This document shows positions 35,956 through 44,802 of a stretch of 64,000 bases of DNA, piece by piece. A program made the position numbers and the translations under genes. Position 1 is the stretch's first letter; every line of letters begins with the position of its first letter. Origin of the DNA: Bacteroidota bacterium (lineage in GTDB: Bacteria > Bacteroidota > Bacteroidia > Cytophagales > Cyclobacteriaceae); contig JAEZGH010000039.1 in NCBI GenBank assembly GCA_023417065.1, forward strand, positions 1-64,000. The letters run 5' to 3'. The notes under the pieces are model-generated. The model was not told the origin of the DNA. It did no database searches and saw only the letters and a list, made by a program, of their open reading frames with translations.

Positions 35956-37422
35956 TTACCTCACTGAATCAGGTACCGCTTTACCTATCAAGGTGGCGCC
36001 GGTACATGATTCTACCATTACATTCACATATTGTCCTTTGAAAAAGTTCTCTCTGGGGAAAACAACAACTTTATTGGCAGAATTTCGTCCCTGCAGAAAA
36101 TCCGCAGATCTTTTTGACTCGCCCTCGATCAACACCTGTTGGATCTTTCCAACATCGCGTTGATTCCGCTCGAGCGAATGTGCAGTCTGCTTTTGAATGA
36201 TTTCGTTGAGTCGTCGTTTCTTCACGTCTTCCGGAATGTCATCCGCGAATTTCTTCGCAGCAAGTGTTCCGGGGCGTTCTGAGTAGAAGAACATATATGC
36301 GAAATCATACTTGACCTCATCCATCAATGACAAAGTGTCCTGATGTTCGGCTTCCGTCTCTGAACAGAAACCCGTGATCATATCGGAAGAAATCCCGCAG
36401 TCTTCGCCCAGTATTTCCCTGATCTTTTGAATCTTTCCAAGATACCATTCGCGCGAATAGCCACGGTTCATCAGATCGAGAATCCTTGAGTTTCCGCTTT
36501 GCACGGGAAGGTGAATGTACTTGCAGATGTTGTCGTATTTCGCCATCACCTGCAGCACATCGTCCGTGATGTCTTTCGGGTGAGACGTGGAGAATCGGAT
36601 GCGAAGCAGCGGACTAACCTGCGCGACCATTTCCAAAAGGTTAGCGAATGTGATGATTTTTTCGCTTCCCGATTTCTCAAGACGCGCCTTGTTGTTTTCT
36701 GTTTCGCTCCATTTGTAGGAGTCAACATTTTGCCCGAGCAGTGTTACTTCGCGGAACCCACGATTCAGCAGTTCACGCGCCTCCTGTACGATCGAGTAGG
36801 GGTCACGGCTTCGTTCCCGTCCACGGGTGAACGGCACAACGCAGAAGCTGCACATGTTATCGCAGCCCCGCATAATTGATATGAAAGCCGTCACGCCGTT
36901 TGAATTCAGGCGTACGGGACTGATATCGGCATAGGTTTCCTCCCTCGACAGGAACGTATTCACGGCGCGGTCGCCTTCATCTACCTGAGCGATCAGTTTG
37001 GGGAGATCGCGATAGGCGTCGGGGCCCGCTACCAGGTCGACGATCTTTTCTTCCTCGAGCAGCTTGGACTTCAGGCGTTCGGCCATGCAGCCCAGCATAC
37101 CCACAAGCAGGCCGGGGTTCTGTTTCTTCAATCCATTGATATGATTCAGCCGGTTTCTGACAGTCTGTTCCGCCTTTTCGCGAATGGAGCAGGTATTCAG
37201 AAATACAACGTCCGCCTGCTCGATATCTGATGTGGTGTCAAAACCCTCTTTCTGAAGGATGGAAGCCACAATCTCGCTGTCTGAGAAGTTCATCTGGCAG
37301 CCATAGCTTTCGATATACAGCTTCCGCGGGCTGCCGGTGTCCGTGTCTTGTAAACGCTGGACAGCTTCACTTTCCGGCTCCCCGTGTCTCAAAATCTCAA
37401 TATCTCCAATCAGGTTCTCCAT
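35956..37422 (-). CDS. miaB: tRNA methylthiotransferase MiaB
   Basis: MiaB adds a methylthio group to isopentenyladenosine-37 of tRNA. The 488-residue protein has the UPF0004 cluster cysteines 42, 78 and 112 (GCQMN, TCSIREKAE, GCMAE), the radical-SAM C187-x3-C191-x2-C194 (RGCDNMCSFC) and a C-terminal TRAM domain. It carries about 33 extra residues before the usual LYIESYGCQMN start, a common trait in Bacteroidota. It heads a minus-strand group with the sigma-54 regulator and lptE. Confidence 0.97.
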   Translation of the reverse strand: MENLIGDIEILRHGEPESEAVQRLQDTDTGSPRKLYIESYGCQMNFSDSEIVASILQKEGFDTTSDIEQADVVFLNTCSIREKAEQTVRNRLNHINGLKKQNPGLLVGMLGCMAERLKSKLLEEEKIVDLVAGPDAYRDLPKLIAQVDEGDRAVNTFLSREETYADISPVRLNSNGVTAFISIMRGCDNMCSFCVVPFTRGRERSRDPYSIVQEARELLNRGFREVTLLGQNVDSYKWSETENNKARLEKSGSEKIITFANLLEMVAQVSPLLRIRFSTSHPKDITDDVLQVMAKYDNICKYIHLPVQSGNSRILDLMNRGYSREWYLGKIQKIREILGEDCGISSDMITGFCSETEAEHQDTLSLMDEVKYDFAYMFFYSERPGTLAAKKFADDIPEDVKKRRLNEIIQKQTAHSLERNQRDVGKIQQVLIEGESKRSADFLQGRNSANKVVVFPRENFFKGQYVNVMVESCTGATLIGKAVPDSVR

Positions 37423-37562
37423 TTTCCTATTTTGAATCGCAAAAATACGATTTTGCTGAGTTTTGCCGTGACATCTTGTCAGTTTTTATTCCCGAAAAAC
37501 ATACGAAAATCATTTCACAATGTTGCCGCCCACTCTATTTTACCTTCTTTAACAAAATAACT

Positions 37563-38084
37563 ATGGCATTAATAAAGAGTGTTCGCGGATATACCCCGCA
37601 GTTTGGTGAGAATTGTTTTCTGGCAGACAACGCAACGGTAGTCGGGGAGGTGGTCATGGGAGATAATTGTACGGTGTGGTTCAACGCCGTGGTGCGCGGT
37701 GATGTCCATTCTATTACGATCGGCAATAACACCAATATTCAGGATGGCGCTGTTATCCACTGCACCTATCAGAAGGCTAAAACCACTATTGGTGACAACG
37801 TCTCGATAGCGCATAACGCAATTGTCCACGGCTGTACCATTGGCAACAATGTGCTGGTGGGTATGGGGGCGATCGTTATGGACAATGCGGTGGTGGGCGA
37901 CAATTCAGTGATCGCCGCGGGAGCGGTAGTGCTTGCCGGTACCGTGATCGAATCAGGGAGCATCTACGCAGGTATGCCCGCTAAAAAAGTCAAGGACATC
38001 ACCGAAGAAATGAAAGCGGTGATTGAGCGAACAGCAAAAAACTACCCGATGTACGCAGCGTGGTTCCGGGAAGAGAAAAGTTGA
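37563..38084 (+). CDS. Gamma-class carbonic anhydrase-like hexapeptide protein
   Basis: 173 residues from the ATG at 37563; the longer frame runs into miaB. Left-handed beta-helix hexapeptide repeats run from about 20 to 135 (VVGEVVMGDNCTVWFNAVVRGDVHSITIGNNTNIQDGAVIH). The zinc ligands of the gamma class are all present: His66, His84 and His89. It likely hydrates carbon dioxide, although many members of this YrdA/PaaY-like group have weak or unproven activity. Apparently monocistronic. Confidence 0.9.
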   Translation: MALIKSVRGYTPQFGENCFLADNATVVGEVVMGDNCTVWFNAVVRGDVHSITIGNNTNIQDGAVIHCTYQKAKTTIGDNVSIAHNAIVHGCTIGNNVLVGMGAIVMDNAVVGDNSVIAAGAVVLAGTVIESGSIYAGMPAKKVKDITEEMKAVIERTAKNYPMYAAWFREEKS

Positions 38085-38165
38085 GCTGGTTGTTTACTTT
38101 TACGACTTTTAGAGGAATATTCATCAGAGATAAAACACAAAACTCCGTCACTACGCACATAACCT

Positions 38166-38732
38166 ATGCAGACATCAGACAATAAAGGCTTTGACCCTCA
38201 GGTAATTGAGGAATATCGCAACCAGATCAAAGCTTCAGGGCAGAATTTTATCCTCGACGACGAGGATGAGCGTTCCGATGAATATGTCCATTTCTATTTC
38301 ATCGGAACGGACGAAGGCAAGGAGGTGATTTACGACAGTGTGATGTACACGCTCAGGTTGCAGCATGAAAGCGAGATGTATGAGATTGCGGAACACCGCG
38401 CCGCTAAGCATTTCCCTGAGTATAAGAAGATTACGTACGATGAAGACGAGAACGGCAACCTGGAGACGCTCGATCCGCTCGAAGAAGAAATCGGTCTTTT
38501 CATGGCGGAGGTGATCATGGAACTCGAGGAAGATGAGGCAGTCAAGGTTAAGGAACACGTCGATATGGACAGAAACGTTGAATTTGGCATCAGCCTGGAC
38601 ATTGGGCTGCATCTCGAAAGGATCGAAAACAAAGACATAGAGAAGTTTATCAGGGATTTCAACAGCGATAGCCTGCAGCTCGACGATACCCTGTATTCCT
38701 TTCAGGTGCAGGATGAAGAGACAAAAAAGTAA
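38166..38732 (+). CDS. Acidic hypothetical protein
   Basis: 188 residues with no signal or membrane segment. The composition is strongly acidic (for example DDEDERSDEYVHFYF, EDEAVKVKEHVDMD, DDTLYSFQVQDEE). The segment VHFYFIGTDEGKEVIYDSVMYTLRLQHESEMYEIAEHRA looks like a conserved core. I recognise no family and assign no function. Codon use and position look normal for a real gene. Confidence 0.75.
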   Translation: MQTSDNKGFDPQVIEEYRNQIKASGQNFILDDEDERSDEYVHFYFIGTDEGKEVIYDSVMYTLRLQHESEMYEIAEHRAAKHFPEYKKITYDEDENGNLETLDPLEEEIGLFMAEVIMELEEDEAVKVKEHVDMDRNVEFGISLDIGLHLERIENKDIEKFIRDFNSDSLQLDDTLYSFQVQDEETKK

Positions 38733-38798
38733 GTTTTGCCGAACGACGGTAGTTCATTAAATTCACGGCTTATCTGCCGCGTATACGATGGAGCCTGT

Positions 38799-38806
38799 TA
38801 TATTTG
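38799..38806 (+). promoter_or_regulatory. -7 element before the Skp-like gene
   Basis: TATATTTG matches TAnnTTTG 20 nt before the ATG at 38827. No clear TTG at the -33 position was seen. Confidence 0.4.
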
Positions 38807-38826
38807 CGGCTTAATTGATCCCTAGA

Positions 38827-39456
38827 ATGAAGAACTTGTCCCTTGTCTTGAACATTGTATTGCTGGTAGCAGTAGGTGTATTGTATTATTTGCATTTTTC
38901 AACACCCTCAGGGTCGACAGTGAACAGTGCCGGCGAAGTACGTCCGGCTTCTGATTTACAAATCGCCTATATTAACTCTGATACTGTTCTGAAGTATTAT
39001 GACTACCTGAAAGTAAGTCGGGACCGGCTTGAGGCAAAGACCAAGAAGATGGAACAGGATCTTCGCAACCGCGCCCAGGGCCTGCAAAATGAGTTCGCCG
39101 CTTATCAGCGCAATGTCAGCAACATGACCCTCGGACAGGTAAAAGCTACGGAAGAGGATCTGGCCAAGAAACAGCAGAACTATCAAATGTATCAGCAAAG
39201 CCTCCAGCAGGAAATCATGCAGGAGGAAGCGACACTTAATAAGGCACTTTACGACCGTATCACTGCCTTCCTCGACAAATACGGAAAAGAAAAAGGAATT
39301 CAGGTCGTGCTCAAGTTCGATCCCACCAGTGACGTGCTGCACGTTGCAGAGGGACTGGACATCTCCCAGGACGTAATAAAAGGCCTCAATGAGGAGTATA
39401 AAAACGAGAACGCCGGCGGAAAAACTGATACAACAACATCTAAAGGAACCAAATAA
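38827..39456 (+). CDS. OmpH/Skp-like periplasmic chaperone
   Basis: 209 residues from the ATG at 38827. An N-terminal hydrophobic helix (4-22) without a clear cleavage site may anchor it. Next comes IAYINSDTVLKYYDYLKVSRDRLEAKTKKMEQDL, then a long coiled coil with many Gln and Glu (about 70-145) and the closing strand GIQVVLKFDPTSDVLHVAEGLDIS. This is the Skp layout, holding unfolded outer-membrane proteins. A Thr/Ser/Lys tail ends it. A strong terminator follows. Confidence 0.9.
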   Translation: MKNLSLVLNIVLLVAVGVLYYLHFSTPSGSTVNSAGEVRPASDLQIAYINSDTVLKYYDYLKVSRDRLEAKTKKMEQDLRNRAQGLQNEFAAYQRNVSNMTLGQVKATEEDLAKKQQNYQMYQQSLQQEIMQEEATLNKALYDRITAFLDKYGKEKGIQVVLKFDPTSDVLHVAEGLDISQDVIKGLNEEYKNENAGGKTDTTTSKGTK

Positions 39457-39475
39457 GGTTTTCCTGAAACCAGCA

Positions 39476-39510
39476 CAAAAACCGGCCGACACAAGCCGGT
39501 TTTTGTTTTT
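39476..39510 (+). terminator. Strong terminator after the Skp-like gene
   Basis: CAAAAACCGGC and GCCGGTTTTTG form a perfect 11-bp stem with an 8-nt loop, followed by more T residues. It is nearly symmetric. Confidence 0.92.
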
Positions 39511-39517
39511 ATATTTG
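39510..39517 (+). promoter_or_regulatory. -7 element at the start of the transporter fusion gene
   Basis: TATATTTG overlaps the end of the terminator T-run and lies only 5 nt before the ATG at 39523. Transcription would then start at or next to the start codon. Confidence 0.4.
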
Positions 39518-39522
39518 GTACC

Positions 39523-42500
39523 ATGGTGAACCGTCTCATCCCCTCCATGTCCGGGAGGAGCCAGGAACAAAAGCAAATTGTCCTGATGCTTTGTACCGGT
39601 TTTTTCATGGGAGTCTTTATCGCTACCTACCAGGTTACCGCCGATTCGATGTTCCTGAACCGGATGGGTGATCAGTTGGATAAGGCTTTTCTTGTGGCTG
39701 GTGCCCTAGGCGTGATCTCCACAATGTTGTTCTCGTTCTTCCAGAACAGGATCAACTTCACCACCGTGACCAGTGTCACCATTGGTCTTATTCTCGCCTT
39801 CACCCTTACCGCGTATTACCTGCTGAACTATGGTGACGAGTCGCTCCACGACGACTTCATCTTTGCCCTGTACACGATGACCGGGCCTATGACGGCGGTT
39901 CTGCTGCTGAGCTTCTGGGGAATCTTCGGGCGACTCTTCAACTTCCGACAGTCGAAGCGAATAATCGGCTGGATCGACACCGGGCAGTTGATAGCCGCTA
40001 TCGCCGCAACTCTGGTCGCCATTCCCTTTACGACAAGCATCATTGGCGACATCTCAAATTACCTGATCGTTTGTGCAATAAGTATCGCCATAGTAGCCAT
40101 CCTGCTCTTCGTAATCGCGTCGTCGTTTACGCTGGCGAAGAACAATCCCCGCGAGTTTGGCAGTGCAGTCCGAAAGGAAACCCGCTGGTCAAGTGTCGTG
40201 CGTGACCGCTATATCATGCTGCTGTCTCTGTTCCTCTTCATCTCCATGGTGATGTATGTTTTGAGCCAATATTCCTTCCAGCAACTGGTCAAGGAACAGT
40301 ATCCCGACGAACGTGACCTCACCAATTTCAACGCGTTTTTTACAGGGGCGGTGTATGGTATCAGCCTTATAATGCAAACTTTTATCAACCACCGTATTAT
40401 CAACAACTACGGGTTGAAAATCGCGCTCTTCATTCTGCCGGCGATCATTACGGTATTCTCAATAGGGTCAATTGCCACCGGAAGTATTTTCGGTTTCGAC
40501 AAAGCGATGGCACCAACCGGATTCATTTATTTCTTCCTTTTCATTTCGCTGAATCGCCTGCTGAACTGGACGCTGCGCGACGCAGTGGAAAACCCGATCT
40601 TCAAACTGTTCTTCATTCCACTTGAAAGCCGGCTCAGATTCAATATCCAGTCAAAAATCGAAGGGGTGGTTAATGAGGCGTCGCGATTCGCGGCAGGATG
40701 TCTGATCTTCGGACTGGCCTTCCTTCCGTTTTTTAACCTTATCCACATCTCTATCGCGATGCTCGTACTGGCCGGTGCATACTTCATTGTCGTCGACAGG
40801 ATGCATAGCGGCTACCGCAATAAGATCAGGTTGAAGCTGGAAAGCTCCGATGTTCAGCAACAGGAAAAACTTGAAAAAGGGTTTACGCGAATTACAACAA
40901 AACTTCAGGAGCAACTGCTTTACCCTGACGCTAACAAGGCGATCTTCTCATTTAAACTCCTGGAGAAACTCAATGCTACGCGGGTTCCGTTCTGGTTGAA
41001 CTACTTGTTAAGAAACAGCGACGATGCCACCCGTTACTTTGCAAATGAAAAAGTAAATGAGTTGAAGGGTTTGTCCGTATCCGATCGTTACGTCATCCGC
41101 GTGTCAAACAATGGTAACACCGCCGGTAAAACAGTCCTGAGCTCCGTTGACCTACACCAGATGCTGGAAAACGGTGGTGAAATTTCAAAGAGCAGGATTC
41201 GTTACCTTACCCGTTCCTCCAATCCGGATGAACGTCAATATGCGGCCGAACTATTGCTGCACACTGCCAGAGAAGAGAATATTTCGTTTCTTCTCGAACT
41301 GCTTCACGACAGTAACCCGAAAGTCAGAAGTACCGCGCTCAATACGGCGGTGAAGAAGAGCACGCCTGAGGTAGTCAATGCCGTCATTGAAAACCTCAAC
41401 AACCCGATGTTCAGTAACCAGGCAATGAACAGCCTGCTTCTGATGGGGCAGAATACTTTGGCGAATCTCGATGCCGCCTTTTACCGAAGTGGACAAAGTA
41501 CAAATACGAAGCTGAAGCTTATACGCGTCATCGGTCGGATTGGCGGACAAAAGGCTAAAGAGATTCTTTGGAACAAGATGGATTATCCTAACAAGGTAAT
41601 CGTATCTCAGGTACTGGTCGCCCTTGGGGAATGCGGGTTCAAAGCCGGCGTGTCGCAGATTACGCGTATCAAGTATGCGATTGAATCCGACATCGCTGAC
41701 ATTAGCTGGAACCTCAGCGCGCTGCAGGAAATAGGGGATGAGGGATTTGCAGAATCCATCAAGACGTCATTGCGCGCAGAAATTCTGCACGACATCGATC
41801 ACATTTACATGCTCCTCACCATGCTTTATGATACGCGTTCTATTCAGCTGGTGAAGGAAAACATCGACAGTGGAACGACAGAAGGTATAACGTATGCCAT
41901 CGAATTGCTCGACGTGTTCCTTTCCGATCAACTGAAGCAACGCGTGATTCCATTGCTCGATGACCTCACCGACAACGAACGAATCAACAGGCTTGAGTAT
42001 TTTTACCCACGTGTGAAACTCGACTCAAAACTTGTGCTGAAGTTTTTGATCAACCGCGATTTCACACAGTCGAACCGATGGACGAAGGCTTGTGTGATTT
42101 TTCAAATTGGCATACTGCGGATTTCAGACTTCCAGCTCGACTTGATTGCGCAGTTGTTCAATCCCGATCCACTTCTGTATGAGGTCGCGGCCTGGGCACT
42201 GTTTCAGATCAACGAATCGGAGTACGAAATCAACACGCGCAGATTGGGCGAAAGCCGGAAGCGCGAACTCGATCACCTTATCCTTGAGTCGAGGAAGATG
42301 ATGCGTGTGGAAAAGGTTTTGTTCTTCCAGAAAATTTCCGTCTTCAGTAAGGTGCCCGGCGTAACCCTTGCAGCACTTGCCGAAATCAGTGAAGAGACTC
42401 GCCTCAAACAAGGAACCGTGCTGACCCTCGACGAAAAGGGGAACAATAACTTTTACGTGTTGGTTAACGGTACGGTGGACTACTACCATAGGGGAGAGGT

Positions 42501-42681
42501 GATTCGTCAGTTTCATGAGGGTCAGTTTATCGGAGAAATGTTAAGCTTGCCTAACTTTGTCAATACCAACTTACTCATCGCGAAGACGGACGTAATTGTT
42601 ATCCAGTTCCATAAAGATCAATTCTATGAATTGCTGTCGGATGATGTGATGCTGGCAGATCAGGTGCTTGAATCTATTTAG
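39523..42681 (+). CDS. NTT/MFS-like transporter fused to HEAT repeats and a cyclic-nucleotide-binding domain
   Basis: 1052 residues. About 12 membrane helices fill residues 20-415. The segment ENPIFKLFFIPLESRLRFNIQSKIEGVVNE resembles the ATP/ADP translocase (NTT) family. From about 440 to 900 the protein is soluble and made of HEAT-like helical repeats (SNPDERQYAAELLLHTAREENISFLLELLHDSNPKVRSTALNTAV). Residues about 930-1052 form a cNMP-binding fold (LKQGTVLTLDEKGNNNFYVLVNGTVDYYHRGEVIRQFHEGQFIGEMLSL). The helical part and ligand domain probably regulate transport on the inside of the membrane (inference). The substrate is unknown. A second ATG lies at 39547. Confidence 0.85.
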   Translation: MVNRLIPSMSGRSQEQKQIVLMLCTGFFMGVFIATYQVTADSMFLNRMGDQLDKAFLVAGALGVISTMLFSFFQNRINFTTVTSVTIGLILAFTLTAYYLLNYGDESLHDDFIFALYTMTGPMTAVLLLSFWGIFGRLFNFRQSKRIIGWIDTGQLIAAIAATLVAIPFTTSIIGDISNYLIVCAISIAIVAILLFVIASSFTLAKNNPREFGSAVRKETRWSSVVRDRYIMLLSLFLFISMVMYVLSQYSFQQLVKEQYPDERDLTNFNAFFTGAVYGISLIMQTFINHRIINNYGLKIALFILPAIITVFSIGSIATGSIFGFDKAMAPTGFIYFFLFISLNRLLNWTLRDAVENPIFKLFFIPLESRLRFNIQSKIEGVVNEASRFAAGCLIFGLAFLPFFNLIHISIAMLVLAGAYFIVVDRMHSGYRNKIRLKLESSDVQQQEKLEKGFTRITTKLQEQLLYPDANKAIFSFKLLEKLNATRVPFWLNYLLRNSDDATRYFANEKVNELKGLSVSDRYVIRVSNNGNTAGKTVLSSVDLHQMLENGGEISKSRIRYLTRSSNPDERQYAAELLLHTAREENISFLLELLHDSNPKVRSTALNTAVKKSTPEVVNAVIENLNNPMFSNQAMNSLLLMGQNTLANLDAAFYRSGQSTNTKLKLIRVIGRIGGQKAKEILWNKMDYPNKVIVSQVLVALGECGFKAGVSQITRIKYAIESDIADISWNLSALQEIGDEGFAESIKTSLRAEILHDIDHIYMLLTMLYDTRSIQLVKENIDSGTTEGITYAIELLDVFLSDQLKQRVIPLLDDLTDNERINRLEYFYPRVKLDSKLVLKFLINRDFTQSNRWTKACVIFQIGILRISDFQLDLIAQLFNPDPLLYEVAAWALFQINESEYEINTRRLGESRKRELDHLILESRKMMRVEKVLFFQKISVFSKVPGVTLAALAEISEETRLKQGTVLTLDEKGNNNFYVLVNGTVDYYHRGEVIRQFHEGQFIGEMLSLPNFVNTNLLIAKTDVIVIQFHKDQFYELLSDDVMLADQVLESI

Positions 42682-42689
42682 TAAATCGT

Positions 42690-42899
42690 ATGACGCGATC
42701 GAAGAAAATTTTCGCAGCAATGGCCGTCGTATTCTTTATGGTACTGGTGTATGTAAGCTACGACATCAGCCGACGAACAACCTCGCCCGGAAGTAAAGGC
42801 CAGCTGATGAAACGTCTTCGGGATAGATACGATGATACCCCTAAAAATCCGGTAGGCGACTCGCTTGCGATTGATTCGGCGGCACGCATAAAACCTTAA
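42690..42899 (+). CDS. Small single-pass membrane protein
   Basis: 69 residues. A basic start (MTRSKKIF) leads to one membrane helix (about 8-25), then a short charged tail. It starts eight bases after the transporter fusion gene, suggesting translation coupled to it. No family was recognised. It might be an accessory subunit of the transporter, which is inference. Confidence 0.6.
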   Translation: MTRSKKIFAAMAVVFFMVLVYVSYDISRRTTSPGSKGQLMKRLRDRYDDTPKNPVGDSLAIDSAARIKP

Positions 42900-42932
42900 C
42901 AATAAAAAAAATCAGATTTTTTGTGTAAACGG

Positions 42933-42962
42933 TTGTACTAAAAAATCTTTGTATTATATTTG
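42933..42962 (+). promoter_or_regulatory. Bacteroidetes promoter before RNA-like element 1
   Basis: TTG (42933-42935), 19 nt, TATATTTG (42955-42962) fit the sigma-A consensus very well. The predicted start falls at about 42968, exactly the first base of the conserved block. Confidence 0.65.
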
Positions 42963-42967
42963 AAACA

Positions 42968-43033
42968 GATTAAAGCCAACTATAGACATGACAATCCCCC
43001 TTAGTCGAGAACTTCGGGGGATTTTCATTTTTA
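42968..43033 (+). ncRNA. Candidate small RNA, copy 1
   Basis: A 21-nt block beginning GATTAAAG and ending ATAGACA is followed by a hairpin with stem AATCCCCC/GGGGGATT (8 bp), a 15-nt loop and a T-rich tail (ATTTTCATTTTT). No reading frame fits. With the consensus promoter ending five bases upstream, the simplest reading is an RNA of about 60 nt with its own terminator. A second copy lies 216 bases downstream. No known RNA family was recognised. Confidence 0.5.
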
Positions 43034-43183
43034 ATCGGTTCGAAGCTAAACAATCTTTCTAACCCGATTCTAATCTGCTCACACGAAGCATATCGACTGT
43101 CGATTCATCCATTCGTCTTCATTAGATTCCTTTCATCGACGAAACCTTTCACGGGTAATTTTGGTGTCCTATCTTCAAATCAA

Positions 43184-43249
43184 GATTAAAGCCAACTATA
43201 GACAGTGATTATCCCCCGCGATCAAGGATTTCGGGGGATTTTCATTTTA
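43184..43249 (+). ncRNA. Candidate small RNA, copy 2
   Basis: The same 21-nt block is repeated exactly and followed by a hairpin ATCCCCCG/CGGGGGAT, again with a C5-N15-G5 core and the tail ATTTTCATTTTA. Loop bases differ from copy 1, and the stem base at the inner end is changed on both sides (new C-G pair), so the pairing is kept. The promoter at the equivalent position is degraded (TATCTTCA), though TAATTTTG at 43156-43163 might serve. Confidence 0.45.
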
Positions 43250-43345
43250 TACCACTTTGCGTTTCTTCAAGGCTTTTCTTACAAGCAGTTCAGAAATCCT
43301 GTCCGCTTACGTATCTTTATCAGATAGCGGTATGCTACTTCAGGT

Positions 43346-43885
43346 ATGAATCATTTTTTGGGGCTCCTCATCTTTTTAATAGCCAGTTCAACCTCATTCT
43401 CTCAATCACGATATGGTGCGGAAACCGCCAGGGTCTCTTTCTTTTCCGACGGCGCCGTCGAAGATATACGGGCATCCAATACCAAGGTCACCAGTATCTT
43501 CGACGAAAGCAAAGGTGAAATCGCATTCCTCGTTCGCGTTAAGGATTTCCAGTTCGACAAGAAGATGATGCAGGTGCACTTCAATGAAAAATTCCTCGAG
43601 TCGGAAAAGTATCCCAAGTCAACCTTCGTCGGAAATGTAGTCGGATTTGATCCCCGCAAGACGGGAGTCCAGCAAGTGTTCGCGGTCGGCAAACTGTTTT
43701 TAAAGGGCGTAACACGGGACGTCAAAATTCCTGGTACACTCGAAAAGAAGGGGTCAAATCTTTATCTTAAATCAAAATTCCTCCTGAAACTTTCGGACTA
43801 TAACATCACCATACCTCAGATTGTCTGGCAGAACATCGCTGAAGATGTTGAAGTCGAACTCAACCTGTCGTTCTCGCCGCTCTGA
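43346..43885 (+). CDS. YceI-family periplasmic protein
   Basis: 179 residues with a Sec signal (LLIFLIASSTSFSQ). The YceI lipocalin-like barrel shows in VSFFSDGAVEDIRASNTKVTSIFDESKGEIAFLVRVKDFQFDKKMMQVHFNEKFLESEKYPKSTFVG and LKGVTRDVKIPGTL. YceI proteins bind isoprenoid-like lipids in the periplasm; the ligand here is unknown. The next gene starts on the last base of this stop (TGATG). Confidence 0.88.
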   Translation: MNHFLGLLIFLIASSTSFSQSRYGAETARVSFFSDGAVEDIRASNTKVTSIFDESKGEIAFLVRVKDFQFDKKMMQVHFNEKFLESEKYPKSTFVGNVVGFDPRKTGVQQVFAVGKLFLKGVTRDVKIPGTLEKKGSNLYLKSKFLLKLSDYNITIPQIVWQNIAEDVEVELNLSFSPL

Positions 43886-44799
43886 TGGAGAAAATGTTTT
43901 TTTGTTTAGCTTTCGGCATGAGATCAATAACATTTTTTCTTCTGCTTACATCCTTCACGGCATGGTGTCAGGACGACCTGCTGGGTGAACTTGAGAAGTC
44001 AAACGCACCGGAATCAGAAAACACCTTCGCGACCTTCAAAGGCACGCGTATCGTCAATGGACATTCCGTTGAAACGAAGCCCGGAGGAACCCTGGAATTT
44101 ATCTTCGCTCATCGCTTCGGAGCCATCAATACCGGATGGTACGATATGTTCGGCCTCGATCAGGCCTTCGTCAGAATCGGGCTCGACTATGGCATTACAG
44201 ATCGGCTGAGTGTGGCTTTCGGAAGAAACTCCATCAACAAGACGCTGGACTGGTACGGAAAGTACAAGATTTTAGAACAGCAAACCGGGAAACGAAACGT
44301 ACCATTTACCCTGACCGGACTTGCAGGTCTGGCGTTTCGCCTCGAACCAAAACACAACTCGGATGTAACTCCTGCTATCGAAACAACGGACCGGCTGGCG
44401 TACACGGGCCAGCTCATGTTCGCCAGAAAGTTTACATCTGCGCTGTCACTCCAGCTCATGCCTACCATCATTCATAAGAATCTGGTCAATCAGGATTTCG
44501 AAAAGAATACACAATTTGCTATGGGTGTGGGAGGCCGCCTCAAACTTACACCAAGCATGGCGTTTACCGGGGAGTATTATCACAACTTGTCGCGGATGGA
44601 TAATTCTCCATATCATAACTCCCTTGGCTTTGGCGTAGACATTGAAACAGGAGGTCACGTATTTCAGCTGGTGCTCACCAATGCCATCGGCCTCACGGAA
44701 CGCGCATTCATTACGGAAACTACCGACGACTTTTTCGACGGCGACATACATTTCGGCTTCAATGTGACCCGCACGTTCCAGCTTAAAAAACCACGGTAA
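43885..44799 (+). CDS. DUF5777-type outer-membrane beta-barrel protein
   Basis: 304 residues. The ATG at 43885 overlaps the YceI stop; the ATG at 43918 begins the signal proper (MRSITFFLLLTSFTAWCQ) and is an alternative start. The mature part has many amphipathic strands (TLEFIFAHRFGAINTGWYDMFGLDQAFVRIGLDYGITDRLSVAFGRN), typical of DUF5777, and ends in a barrel-type strand. It pairs with YceI, as often seen in Bacteroidota. Possibly a porin-like or heme/lipid-linked protein; function unknown. Confidence 0.82.
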   Translation: MEKMFFCLAFGMRSITFFLLLTSFTAWCQDDLLGELEKSNAPESENTFATFKGTRIVNGHSVETKPGGTLEFIFAHRFGAINTGWYDMFGLDQAFVRIGLDYGITDRLSVAFGRNSINKTLDWYGKYKILEQQTGKRNVPFTLTGLAGLAFRLEPKHNSDVTPAIETTDRLAYTGQLMFARKFTSALSLQLMPTIIHKNLVNQDFEKNTQFAMGVGGRLKLTPSMAFTGEYYHNLSRMDNSPYHNSLGFGVDIETGGHVFQLVLTNAIGLTERAFITETTDDFFDGDIHFGFNVTRTFQLKKPR

Positions 44800-44802
44800 A
44801 CG

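Noticed and set aside
42903..42925. AT-rich palindrome before the promoter of the RNA-like element
   Set aside because: The loop would be too small and the stem is only A-T pairs, so it is not a convincing terminator.
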